This document shows, one piece after another, positions 24,729-35,966 of a stretch of DNA of 64,000 bases. Each line of letters starts with the position of its first letter. The first letter of the stretch is position 1. The stretch is taken from contig CM048554.1 of NCBI GenBank assembly GCA_026413225.1, positions 71,106,463 to 71,170,462 on the forward strand, read 5' to 3'. The position numbers were made by a program, and so were the translations under genes. This DNA is from Otis tarda (Eukaryota > Chordata > Aves > Otidiformes > Otididae). A model generated the notes under the pieces. It saw nothing but the letters and a program-made list of their open reading frames with translations. It did no database searches and was not told the origin of the DNA.

Positions 24729-26319
24729 ACTTGGTAACAGTTTACATGTATTATCATATTATTTGGGCAAATAAAAATGCTTATACTTAGAAAAAAAAAA
24801 AGACAAAATTATATCTAACGAAAGAAGTCAAATCTAGAAAAGTAGAGACTGAAAGTAACTAATTATTGGCAACAAAGATATTACCCTTTAGAACAATTTA
24901 CTAATATTGCAGACTTATTATCACTCGATATTTTCATTAAAAACTAAATATTTTGATCAAGTAAAACTTATAAGCTATGGTAAATACCATATGATAGTTC
25001 CATGGAAAATATACGTAAAATGATGGTAAGACTTTTCTGACCCTCACATGCAACTCTAACTTGATTTGTTCTTGGCAATATTCTCTGATCACACAGTAAG
25101 ATCCAAAATAGTACTTTGGCATCAGCAGTATAATTCAGAAGGAATTCAATGACCTGGGTTTGCGACAACAATCCAGAGAACCTTCTTAGGTGAACAAGAG
25201 GCCATAACTGCTCAAGTTTTCACAAGATAACTTGCTGTTACGCATACCACAGACACTTACATCGGCACTGAGCGTGCAGGTATGTCTAACCCCAACCCCG
25301 GTAGGTAAGCTCAAAACAAGATTAACATGTAATGATATCATTGAGTACAACACAACATATAGCAGTTGTTGTTACTTACATAAAAAAAAAAATACAGCAG
25401 AAGAACAATGCTAGTGATCTTTTATGTAATATCCTCATTATGAGATCCCCTACTCAGCAAGCGGGAGTACTGGGTTTTACCCACTAAGCTATTCAATAGG
25501 TTGTAAAATTTGTGCATATGAACTTTAAAACAAAAACATTCTAATAGCTCTTAGTTATGCACCTCTCTGAGGACTTTGAGTGACAAAACCAAGAAATGAA
25601 AACAGTAGGACGAGAAGATGTTTATATCAGAATGAATTAAACAGCTTCTTTTCCTGGTCCCTGACTTCTTTACACTGGGCTCAAATAGTTCTCATATCAA
25701 AACAACGATAAGCAAGAGTGGCTGACACTGGGAGAAGAGGAGAGTGCAAGAGATACGAGCACTGACTGATTAGACAGCTGGCTTCTGTCACTGTGCTCAG
25801 AATGCAGAAATGAAAAATGGACCTTCAGAGTATCCAGGCACCACGATCTCCAGCACTGCATAAGTCCCCAGCACTGTCTAGAGACATGTTACGTATCAAT
25901 TGTAGCTAGTGGCTAATGGTTAAAAAAGACTGAGAAGAGGGGAAAGCACGCAAAAAACCAAGATATTACATTGTAAAAGAGGAACTCCCTACATTTAATC
26001 TTTACTCTTCCTTTCCTCTCTACCATTTTGATTGTTCCATCTCACATGCAACAATGCCTCCAGAAGCAACCACTGTTTATATCTGAGATTCAAAATTCTA
26101 GCTATAAGGCACTGTGACTATTAGCTACAAGTGACATAGTGACATTACTTTTCATTTTCAAATGCATATGCATGTCCATATATCAAGATATGACACAAAA
26201 TATAAAATCTCAGAACCAGAAGCACAACATTTGTGGTGTTTATAGCATTAATTCACTAATAGGGATTTACCAAGGGAAAAAAAAAGACCAAAGTCCTTTC
26301 TTTTTCAAGAAATATAATC

Positions 26320-26334
26320 TTTTTTTTTTTTTTT
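26320..26334. repeat. Poly-T run
   Basis: Fifteen T bases stand in a row. Flanking sequence shows no retrotransposon or processed pseudogene body on either strand. Confidence 0.9.
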
Positions 26335-28931
26335 GTCTGTACTGGTTTTGGAAGGAAGATATCATAATGTATAGTCATAATGAAAAGTTTCTGTGCCAAT
26401 TCCCTGTTGTCTTTGTTTATGAAAATCTGAAATTTCTACCTGTGTTGAATTTAACAATAACTCCCTGTGGCAATACTTTACATTTTTACTTGATGTCCAT
26501 TAAATGTCAGAAATTATATCTCGACACACTTATTCAAATAAATGTTGTCCTTGACAAGAGAAAACAAAGAACAAATGACAAATAGCTGAACATCTCAAAG
26601 AGAAAAATACAGATAGTAATTACAGGCATCCAAGCCACTTTACCTTACTACAACTGGGATTAACTACATAAAGAAAGGAAAGAGAAAAGGAGGGGTCTCA
26701 TTAAATAACCACTCCACTTTCTTTCTTTCTCCTCAGTTATTTAGCTTATAGCCCTGTTCATTACTTACTGTCCAATGTGCAAATACGAAATAGTGATTTC
26801 TTTCTGGATTTTTCTCTAACGATCTCAGCAAGTAATCTTAGATCTGAATCTTTTGCACAACAATAACTGTTCCAGCACACTAACTTTCAGAAAATTAGCA
26901 CTTGCACTCATACCTGCTTCTAGGAGTTCAGTATAATATTCCAAAGCCCATCATGGGAGTCAAATGCTTATTTCCTTCTGGCTAAGCCTAGTCTATGTCC
27001 TGTGACTCACTATACTGGCCTTCTGATTAACCAAACTGGGCATCTGGCCAGAGCACAAGATATTTTCTTCCAGGCCAGATGCCTGTTTTTCCTTCTCACT
27101 GAAGATTAATGGAAGCAGTGAAGTTGGTCTAGACTTTGAGCCAAACCTGAAGCAGGGAAACATTTTGAGGTCTTATGATTTAGATGCAAGTTTTTGAGGA
27201 TCTGGATGTCAGTTCTCTATCAAAGTTAATTTCCATAGTATTCCTGTAAAATATACTTCCCTTCCCATAGAATGGAATACATATGCTCATTTTGTTTTGT
27301 ACTGACATTCAGAGTTTAAAACTGAATTTTTAAAAATGTCATTAACTCAGGATGCTCAGTTTGAGAAGACCTGAGACTGACTTAATGAAGTAATTGGAAT
27401 TTTAGAGGACTTTGTACATGTAAAGGAGAGTTCCCACTGACAACAGAGGCAGCTGGTCAGCGCTTCTGGAAGTCAGATAGCAGGTGTGGAGAGCTGGTTA
27501 ACCAAATAATGAAAAGCTTAGTATCAGCAATCGTCTGTGAAAACTTTGGGTTACAGGCCTACCGTTATTTAGAAATAATGCAGAATCAACAGGAACAGAA
27601 TCCTTGACAATGTACTGTTTTGCACATAAAAAAAAAAATTATCATTTCTCTTTGCACTGTTCTCTTCTGGGATCGGGGTCGCTCTTCAGTGAGTAGAAAA
27701 TTTGGCAGAAAATGCAGTTTTAGAGTGAAGAGAGTAAGAAAATATTAAAAGAGAAGAGCATTAGAGGAGATTAAACAGAATACACCTTCACAGAATAATA
27801 GTGTATACAGCATCAGATGAAAGAAAAGAGGCTTTCAAGTTTAAGCACTTTGACCCTTCTTGAAAAATAGCTGTCTGCCTTTGAAATTCTCCTATATGAG
27901 GAAGAAAAACCTTAAATATATTTAGTATGCTGATATGAAATACCTTTTTTGTTTTTTTTTTCTTTTCATCAGGCTGCAATAATAATAATTGTTTTTTCCA
28001 AAACATTTCTGTTTACCTTCTGAAGCAATAGGGGAAAAAAAAACAGTATTTCCAAAGCTATATTCACTGCTTTACTCATCTACTCCTTTTTAGCATTTGC
28101 AACAAATTAGGTAGGACCTAGAGACATCAAGCTTTTTGACCGTAAACCTTTGGTTCATCTCAAAAAAAGGTCTGTGCTACACTCCCACAAGACAAGGATT
28201 TATCTGAGTAATATAGCATATGATTAAATAATCACAGACAGTATTGTAATGCAAATAACAGAAAGAAACAAAAGGGAGTTGGTTAATCATAATCACAGAA
28301 TCTCGAAATGGTGCTAAGACCTTGATTGTTAGCACTGCCAAGAATGAGAAACATATCTTCTCAGACAGCAGTATCATAGCACCACAAGCATTTCAAACAC
28401 ACAGTGGGTCTGACAAAGTAGTATGCATTTATGAATATTTGAGGTTTTTTTAAAAAAGCATCCTTGCAAATATGGCCCTTAGAACAAACTAGATCACATT
28501 CATTTGGTCCATCTCTTGATCTGTATATAGGTACAAGAACACGTAGCAAACTAACTAAATTCACAGCTATGCAGTTTGCCCAAAAGATGTTTTTCCGCAA
28601 CAGTAGTAACCGTCTTTTTCTGGTCTTTCTACCAAAAACATGTCCAGCAAGCTGAAGCCAGGTGAACTTTTGCTACAAAATTTGTATGTGTCTGGAACTA
28701 CCACTGAAATGGCACCTCATCTGAAGGATGCACGGTGTTGTGATGTTTTGCCAAAGACATAAAAGCTTACATCAGTTTACATTTGCAGATAAAATGCAGC
28801 ATAGAAAGAATTACCTGCTTAGAACAGGAACTGGCCTGAGATACCTTGTAGGATTTTATATAAATGACAGATAAGTAGGGGGTTTATTTTAATTACCCAC
28901 GCCACCCTTGAAACAGGAACATCAAAACCTG

Positions 28932-28971
28932 TTACAAACCTAGATTTAGGTTTGTAATAAACCTAAATCTA
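28932..28971. other. Two overlapping, mutually exclusive perfect hairpins
   Basis: TTACAAACCTA (28932-28942) pairs perfectly with TAGGTTTGTAA (28947-28957) over 11 bp with a 4-nt loop. The middle segment TAGATTTAGGTTT (28941-28953) also pairs perfectly with AAACCTAAATCTA (28959-28971) over 13 bp with a 5-nt loop. The two folds share bases and cannot form together. No gene or terminator context is present, so the role is unknown. Confidence 0.7.
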
Positions 28972-30566
28972 AACCCATATGTGGATATCTTCAATTAAAA
29001 CTCAGGAAACCACACTAAGGAAATCTAGGAGGATCCCAAGAGGCAATTCATCAAATTACCAGTGACCTAACAGTTACCATCCCTAATGCCCTCTCTTCTG
29101 CTTTTCCCTGCTGCTGTAAAGTCCATAACCAGCCATTGCCATCTGCACTGACGCTCAGCAGGGCTCTATCTCATTTCCCGAGGGTCACAGCACCCAGCAG
29201 TAAGGGCAGAGCCATGTCCCTTCAGACAGAGGATGCCTTACCTTGCAGGCTGGGCATAAGGGGTGGCAGGACAGCGCTGCCCTCCTGCCCACCCTACCCC
29301 TTCCCTACAAACACGGAGAGACAGGCCAAAAGTGGGCTTCACAGCCCTCACTGATGCCCCATTGTCCTGCCCAGCTGAAGCAGCCTTCCCTTACCTTGGG
29401 CCAGATCTTCTCAGTATCTGTGCTGTACGGAAATCCATGTAGGTGCAGGGGCTGTTTCCTCAGCTTCTACCTCTGGCTGGTCAGAATAACACAAGATAAA
29501 CCTTTAGCATATGTAACAGTTTGATGTAACCAGCCCAAAACAGAGATTGCTTGACATACAGTTCCTCACAGAAATTAGCCAGAGAAGATTTGTGACTCTG
29601 CCTATGTTGCAATGCATAGAGCAGCAACTCACTTCATTTTATGTTTCTTGCCCAGAAAAAGAGGAGTAGCACTCACAGAATAATAGATCTTTAATTTAAG
29701 AGGCATAGAAGGGTATAAGTTTAAATTTTGTATGCCCTAGTAGAGAGGCAAATGCAGATTTTACAGGAAATTTTTTGCTCCTACTCTGTCCCAGATGGAT
29801 CTGTTCATAAAAGCTTGTGTCATGTTCTGTAAAATACATGTACTTTGAGTTTTGCATTCCACTTAAGAAATGCAATGTATTCTAAATGTCTAATGTTAAC
29901 ACTACATGCATATTTTCTAGCCTGACGTGTTCATCTACCCATTAAAGTGGAGAGTGACAAAGGACTTAAGTTGTGTGTATAGGCCTGTATGTAGACAGAC
30001 ATACATCACAGATTTTAAGAAGTGTTATTTGAAACATGACTGGGTAACTTTACGAAACACAACTACTGTTAATAACCCTATACAAGAAAGGTTAAGAAGG
30101 AAAATTAACCATAGCAGTAATAGTATTTGTGTATTTGCTGTTTTCTTCTATATCCTGCATAGTTCTAAAATCACCAGATTGTGCCTGCAGCCTGTAGACA
30201 CACCATTCTGTTCCACTGAAAGCTGCTCTGTCAGGCACTTCCTAAGCCACTTCAGAAAATTTTCTTTCTAGAAATACCTTGCACAGACAAGATGCATGTG
30301 GGAAGAACAATAAGCTACGCCCCTGTACCACTAATCAAATTCGTAACAGTATAGCAGAGTGCCAGCTGGAAAAACAAATACAGGTTTCAAACACATGAAA
30401 GCTCATTAAACAAAGTTAAGGCTCTCACACAAAAATATGAAATAATTTGGAATTATATAACCAGCAGCATCATCAGTCCAGTTTGGATTATGGTGCTAAT
30501 AACATTGATAACTTGGTTTACCTGCTCCTTCACTGAAGAGTGCTACCCAGAGTCTCTGAAGACATC

Positions 30567-30645
30567 TGACAAATGTTTTATTTACATGTTGATGTGTCAG
30601 CTCCTGCCTCTCTTACATCTTGCCATGCAAATAAAACATTTGTCA
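30567..30645. other. 79-nt hairpin, precursor-microRNA-like fold-back
   Basis: The arm at 30567-30588 is the reverse complement of the arm at 30624-30645 at 21 of 22 positions; the one difference is an A opposite C on the plus transcript and a G-U wobble on the minus transcript. The loop (30589-30623) can pair further (GATGTG with TACATC), leaving a terminal loop of roughly 17 nt. Total length and stem length suit a microRNA precursor, but so near-perfect a stem also fits a small fold-back transposon. I do not recognise a known microRNA seed family. A GCAG/GTAAGT donor-like site lies downstream at 30709. Confidence 0.45.
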
Positions 30646-33600
30646 AACTCACAGAGGGGTTTGAATAGCATTTGTTTGCTCAGAAATTATGTGCTGCAGG
30701 TAAGTAGTGCTTACTGAGTATTTGCCTGGTGCATATTGTACATCTTGCAGGACAGAATTATCTTTCCGGATTCGCATGACAGCTGTGATTGCCAATGTTT
30801 TGCTCTTTCATGGGTGCTGCTATCCATGGGTCAGACTCTCTTTCACACTATTTTACACAATTCAGGTAAAGTGGTGAAACAACTTAATGGCGGGAGGAGG
30901 ATATACTACATCATTTATACTGTCAGATTTGTGTAATTACAGCTTTGTACAAGTGGGAAAATTTTGACTAACATGATTGGTGACATCAATGAATGGATGG
31001 AAAACTGCCTTCCTTCTAAAAATAGAGACCTTGAAATCTCTAGGATTTTTGCAATTTGGACATCCCATGCTGTTCTAGGTCCTGTTCTCACCCTCTCAAA
31101 CCAAATAAGATTTCTAAGAACTGTAACAGAGCTGGGTGGGATATCGGAATCACAGTCAGAATAGGTAGATTTCAGAGTATAATTTTTCTTCTTTGTGTCA
31201 GCTGTTCAACAGAAACTCCCTGGGAAGCCAGTGCTCCCAGTGTCCTGGTCTGCTTGAGCTGCTCCAGCCAGCACTGACTGCAGATGGAGAATTGAGTGTT
31301 AGGCAATACATAGACTGATGTTTTTTTAGACTTTAACAAAACATCTAACTGAAATATCAGAGAACATCTGCAAGAAAAGTCATGCACTCAGCATTTCACA
31401 GTGTAATAGGAGGGTGGCACTGAGGTCTGTTTTATTTACTTTATGTGAATAACCATTTAATCCTTTTTTTATTTCCTTGACATCATTACCTTATTCTACA
31501 GTAATATGAATTTTTAGCAATCTACATCAGTCAAATATAGCCATTCATTGAGCCCAGGGCTCTACATAAAAATGAGAGTACTTTTTTTTTAAGAAGAAAA
31601 AAATTAATCCCCATAAGTAATAGAAGACTGAACAGCGAATTGTGGTATTGTTTGTGGCAAATGAGTCCGTAACAAGAGTTGAATTATAAGTGGGTCAAAA
31701 AACCAACCCAGAGTTAACCCAGGACACAGTTGAAAGAGTGTGCCACCCAGAAGAAATTACACGATCCCAACTAAACCACACAGAGTATAGACTATAGACA
31801 AACTGTATGCATATCTTAGAGAAACAAAAATACTAGAAAAGGAGGGACCTGACTGGCATTTAGAAAAAGAAGAAAGAACAGCATTACTTTATATCATCAC
31901 ACAAAAATCTGCAGTGTTCACAACACAGGTAAGATCACAACAACGTGTTTAACCAAACAGATTTCTATAAAGACTCCATGGCTGGTGTTGCAACTGAGGA
32001 GAGTAATCCCTCTACAGATGAGTAGGTCTTGCATTGTTCAACAATACTCAGCTCAAAACACAGAAAGCACAAAGCTATGTATTTACAGTTTTACCAGCAT
32101 TAGCACGAAGGGAAAAAAAATCAGAAAATAGAAAGTTAATTGATAGATCTGAAGGTTTACAGTTGTAAGCTTATCCTTCTAAAGAAGTGTGTGAACAGAG
32201 TGCGTGAAAACAAAATAATAAATGGGAAATGACAAAATACATAACAGCACCAGTGAGAAATATATCTATTAGAGGGATGAAAGCTCATCAAGCCATTGCT
32301 CTCCCTCAAGAAAAAGCAGTCACTGGAAGGTCGAGGCTTAAAATAGATAAGGAAGATTCTGAGGCCATTTTCTTCCTAATGGTGAAGGAATTCTCAGAAG
32401 ACCATAAAAAGAGAGCTGAAAGATCATCACCATAATTTACATTCAAATAATTTCCTATACCCTAAAATAAAGGTTAAAGGAAGAACTCATTGCTTGGAAA
32501 ATTGTTGGTTAAGTAGAAGAGCTGATAAAGCAGGCATCTTCACTGTTACTTGCAACAGGAGGTAAAAGTTTTTCCTTTTGCATCACCTTGGAAAATTGTA
32601 ACATAAATGTGAAAGAGAATTACTTTTCACTCTTTGTCATGTGATAAATTAATCAGACTTCTCAAGTAAAGATGCATCATCTAGGTCCAAGCAAGTGTTT
32701 TTTCAAAACCAGAAAATAGTTTAAACTTTTTTCACTCCTGCCTTTTGGGCTGTATTACTCATATTCACTGAAGGACAGTACACATTTACAATGCCATCGA
32801 ACTGTAGTGCTCAGCCTGCAATGCCAGTTTCTTTGAGATTCACAGGGACAACTAACAGACTGATAACCTGCTCACAGTGGCCCTCTTTTCCTGAAGAAAT
32901 GAAATCTTGGCTGGATTAATTTTACAGGACCCAGCAGGAATTCAGTCTTGGCAGCCACATGTTGGAGGGCAGGACAATCTTGTGCCACAGGAAGGACACA
33001 CGTCCAGTCTCAGAACTGCAGAGGGTTAACAGGTGCCCAAGAGGAAAGGTGTCAGCATCCCATCCCAGTGAACAATATTCCTTCCACATTAGGTCCAGCA
33101 ACATGACAGGCAGACAATACAGTATATTGGCACTGGCACTGGCCTTTGCTTGCTGCTGATATAAAGTACAGGATCTGCCCAGGCAGAAAGGTAATTAAAG
33201 GTTAGACATACCTATCTGTGGGGAAAAAAACACAATAGAAACAGAAGGAAAACATTTGATGAGAAAAGGGGCACAATAAAAAAGGATCTGAAGAGATCTA
33301 GAAAGACTTTCTGGATAAAAATATAATGGAAATGCAGTATGAGGTTCTTTTTTTGTGGAAAAAAAACATAGAAGCATCTGCTTCATATACTCAGAAGTAC
33401 CCAAACATCTTTTGAGCACTGTAAATCTGTCTACCATAGCTGTCCAAACAAACAACATAAGAAGCAAAGACATGCGACTGAAAAGGGATTATTCAGTTTA
33501 GTAAAGAATACAAGAACAAGTCCAAGATTTACATAGCAGTGACACAATCTTTAGGTATTCTAAAGAAAGAACAAAGTTAATCACAAGTACTTCAAGGAAT

Positions 33601-33934
33601 CAAAGCAGCTTCCATTAGTGCAGAAATGTTATTTTCTCTGTTTCTCTTCAGTGTGCTGCACATCACAGCTTTTAGTTTTCCTATGTGCAGCTCCTCCTAC
33701 AATAAAAGAGCAGAGAAGGAAGGTGTCTCACACATAGCGCTGAATAAGAGAATAGATGCCATCAGAAGACAAAAGCAGCAAACCAAGTAACTTAAAAGAA
33801 GCTGACTTTGGAAAAGAAAGATTTTTTTTTACAAGTAGTCAGTCTTCAAGATCAGTATTTTTATGCACTGCCAAGACCTATGACCCATGAGTAGGAGAAA
33901 ATCAAGCTGAGGACACTGAAACACTTAAGGGACA

Positions 33935-34328
33935 GAGGCCACAATGTATAAGGGGAGGCTGACAAAGAAGAGAAAACTAAGGGAAAGTCTAATTGCCATT
34001 TTCTACAATGTAGAGGGAAAAATAGAGAAGATGAAGCCAGACTTATCTCAGAAGTGCACAGCAGAAGGACGCAAGTTACAGCAAGGTAAACTCAGTCTTG
34101 CTGTGAGGAAAACTTTATCCTCAAGGAGCACAGTTAAGCATGGAATAGATTACAGTCCCTGGAGATTTTCAAAATTCAGATGGACAAAGAAGCCCTGAGC
34201 AAACTTATCTAAACTTTGAAATTAGCCTTGCTTTGGGCAGAAGGTTGGACTAGATGATGTCCAAACATCCCTTAGAATCTGTTTTTCTATGATTTTGATT
34301 ATTTTCAATTTTTTTCTATGATTCTATG
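33935..34328 (+). mobile_element. Diverged plus-strand CR1 LINE 3' fragment
   Basis: The text AGGGGAGGCTGAC...AAGTCTAATTGCCATTTTCTACAA...GATGAAGCCAGAC...CTCAGAAGTGCACAG follows the CR1 ORF2 C-terminus (relic of RLREDLI...DGARLFSEVH). It goes on through TGGAGATTTTCAAAATTCAG and GGTTGGACTAGATGATGTCC to CTATGATTCTATG at the tail. Several frame breaks are present, and an AT-rich insertion lies between two tail copies (34290-34320). It is 5'-truncated just upstream of 33947. Confidence 0.88.
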
Positions 34329-35742
34329 TAAGTAGAATTTAACAGGTAAGTTGAGTATTAAGAGACGAATTTTGGAATGAAAGTACAACTAAGTGAAAGC
34401 GAACCCCAGTATTACAAATTACTGAAAAGACTTGCGAACTGACAATATTTGTTTTATGATGAACCTGAGAATCTCATTTCAGGTTCATTTTGTAATAAAA
34501 ATTTTCTAATAAAAAACAAATATAAGAACATCTGAATTATGCAACTATAATGTTAGGAACAACTTTAGACAAATCTTAACTTCGTAAATTTTGCAATGTT
34601 CTGTAGGTCTTGATGTTGCTGTTGCAATAAAAATAGCACATAAAAATGAGTCACAAATGACTACTCCTTATCTGCCAAGAGAGAACCTGGAGTGCCATAC
34701 TTCTGAAGGATTATTCTTTTACTAACTGTGCTGTCTCGTAAAGCTTCCTAAACACAATGAGAGATTGATTGTAACTGTTCTTTATATTCATGATAATATA
34801 TTCCATTATGATTGGAGGGATTATTTCTATCACTTGCTTTTAATTTTACATATGAATCCATAGATGATAGAATTATTAAACTTCAGAGGATGAAGATGCT
34901 GAGAGGTGGTTGCATATGCTTTAATATGGTTATGCTGTTGCCACAGGATTTTCAACAGTCTCTCCCTACTCTTCTGTGGAACTGATATACCTCTGTGGAT
35001 TTCAATTCTGTGTTCTGTAAACTGGTCTATTAAACTTGCTCCAGATTCAGCAGGTTTTAATGGAAGTTAGGTTGACAATATTCCTACGTGCTTTGACTTA
35101 AGCATGGACTTTGTTTGTGTCCACTGAGGACAGAAGGTGGAGCAGTGAGGCTGTGCAGGCTGGGGTTTTGTATATCTGTTGCAGGACTAAACTTTCCAGA
35201 CAAAGGGAATTTCAGTGTGAATATTTTTCTGTGCAATTCTGTTATATAGAGTCACTGTCTTTTTACCACTAGCCACCAGCAAACATCTGTGAATTATAAC
35301 AGCCACATAATAGAGGCAGCGTGCTTCTATTTCCCCACAAAAACAGATTCTGGCACCAGCTCTTTGTTGCACACGATTATCTGTAGCAGAATGGTGAATG
35401 GGGCCTAACTAGTGCCTACAACATAAATACTTACTGTTGGCTCTTACATAAAAATAAAGCTCAGTTTATTTGGTGCCCACAAGTATAACCAGCTCCTTCT
35501 GCTGCAGGGAAAATGTACATGCAGTTCTCTTTATCTAGGGGTACAAAATTCTCCATTTATGTTGATGAAAGAGTTGCTGTTTCAGAGGTGTTCCAACAAT
35601 TCATGCAACTAACTGTGACATTCACAACCAAATAAATCACATATATGTAACAGATTCCAGGATAAAGAGCAGCTCTTACAAGCCATATGATATAAGCACC
35701 AATGAACTCAAAAGAGCAAGAGGGATATTTAGTGGTTTTTCG
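34329..35742. other. Gene-free stretch with one fold-back
   Basis: No open frame exceeds 64 codons. An imperfect inverted repeat occupies 34445-34523. Nothing else was recognised. Confidence 0.6.
34445..34523. repeat. 79-bp imperfect fold-back, possible MITE relic
   Basis: Outer arms ATATTTGTTTTAT (34445-34457) and ATAAAAAACAAATAT (34509-34523) are imperfect inverted repeats. Inside them ATGAACCTGA (34459-34468) and TCAGGTTCAT (34479-34488) are a perfect 10-bp pair with a 10-nt loop. No clear target duplication was found, so a transposon origin is uncertain. Confidence 0.4.
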
Positions 35743-35966
35743 TAGAATCATAGAATAGTTAGAGTTGGAAGGGACCTTTAAAGGTCATCTAGTCCAACCT
35801 CCCTGCAAGGAGCAGGGACATCCCCGGCTAGATCAGGTTGCTCAGAGCCTTATCCAGCCTGGCCTTGAACGTTTCCAGGGATGGGGCATCCACCAACTCT
35901 CTGGGCAACCTGTTCCAGTGCCTCAGCACCCTCACTGTAAAGAATTTCTTCCTTATATCTAATTTT
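35743..35966 (-). mobile_element. CR1 LINE 3' end, 5'-truncated
   Basis: On the plus strand it starts TAGAATCATAGAATAGTTAG and continues through TTGGAAGGGACCTTTAAAGG, GCAAGGAGCAGGGACATCC and GCAACCTGTTCCAGTGCCTC to CTTCCTTATATCTAAT. This is the reverse complement of the CR1 3' UTR and the last ORF2 codons. The match to the copy at 47278 is close, which suggests a relatively young insertion. Confidence 0.95.

Larger units (their letters stand above)
23222..33934. other. Long gene-free stretch
   Basis: The longest open frame is 148 codons (26139-26585, plus) and spans a poly-T run, with no recognisable domain. The stretch includes a poly-T run at 26320-26334, a somewhat GC-richer pocket at about 29090-29400, overlapping hairpins at 28932-28971 and a strong hairpin at 30567-30645. 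A weak candidate exon is noted at 23861-24018 and a FOX/HNF4-like motif pair at 24703-24728. No transposon was recognised over nearly 11 kb, which is long for this window. Confidence 0.55.

Noticed and set aside
26139-26585. 148-codon open frame on the plus strand, longest outside repeats
   Set aside because: It reads through a poly-T run as a string of phenylalanines, has no recognisable domain, and one frame of this length is not surprising among thousands of candidates in 64 kb.
29927-30271. 114-codon open frame on the plus strand
   Set aside because: No recognisable domain or composition suggesting a protein; stop-free by chance is plausible.
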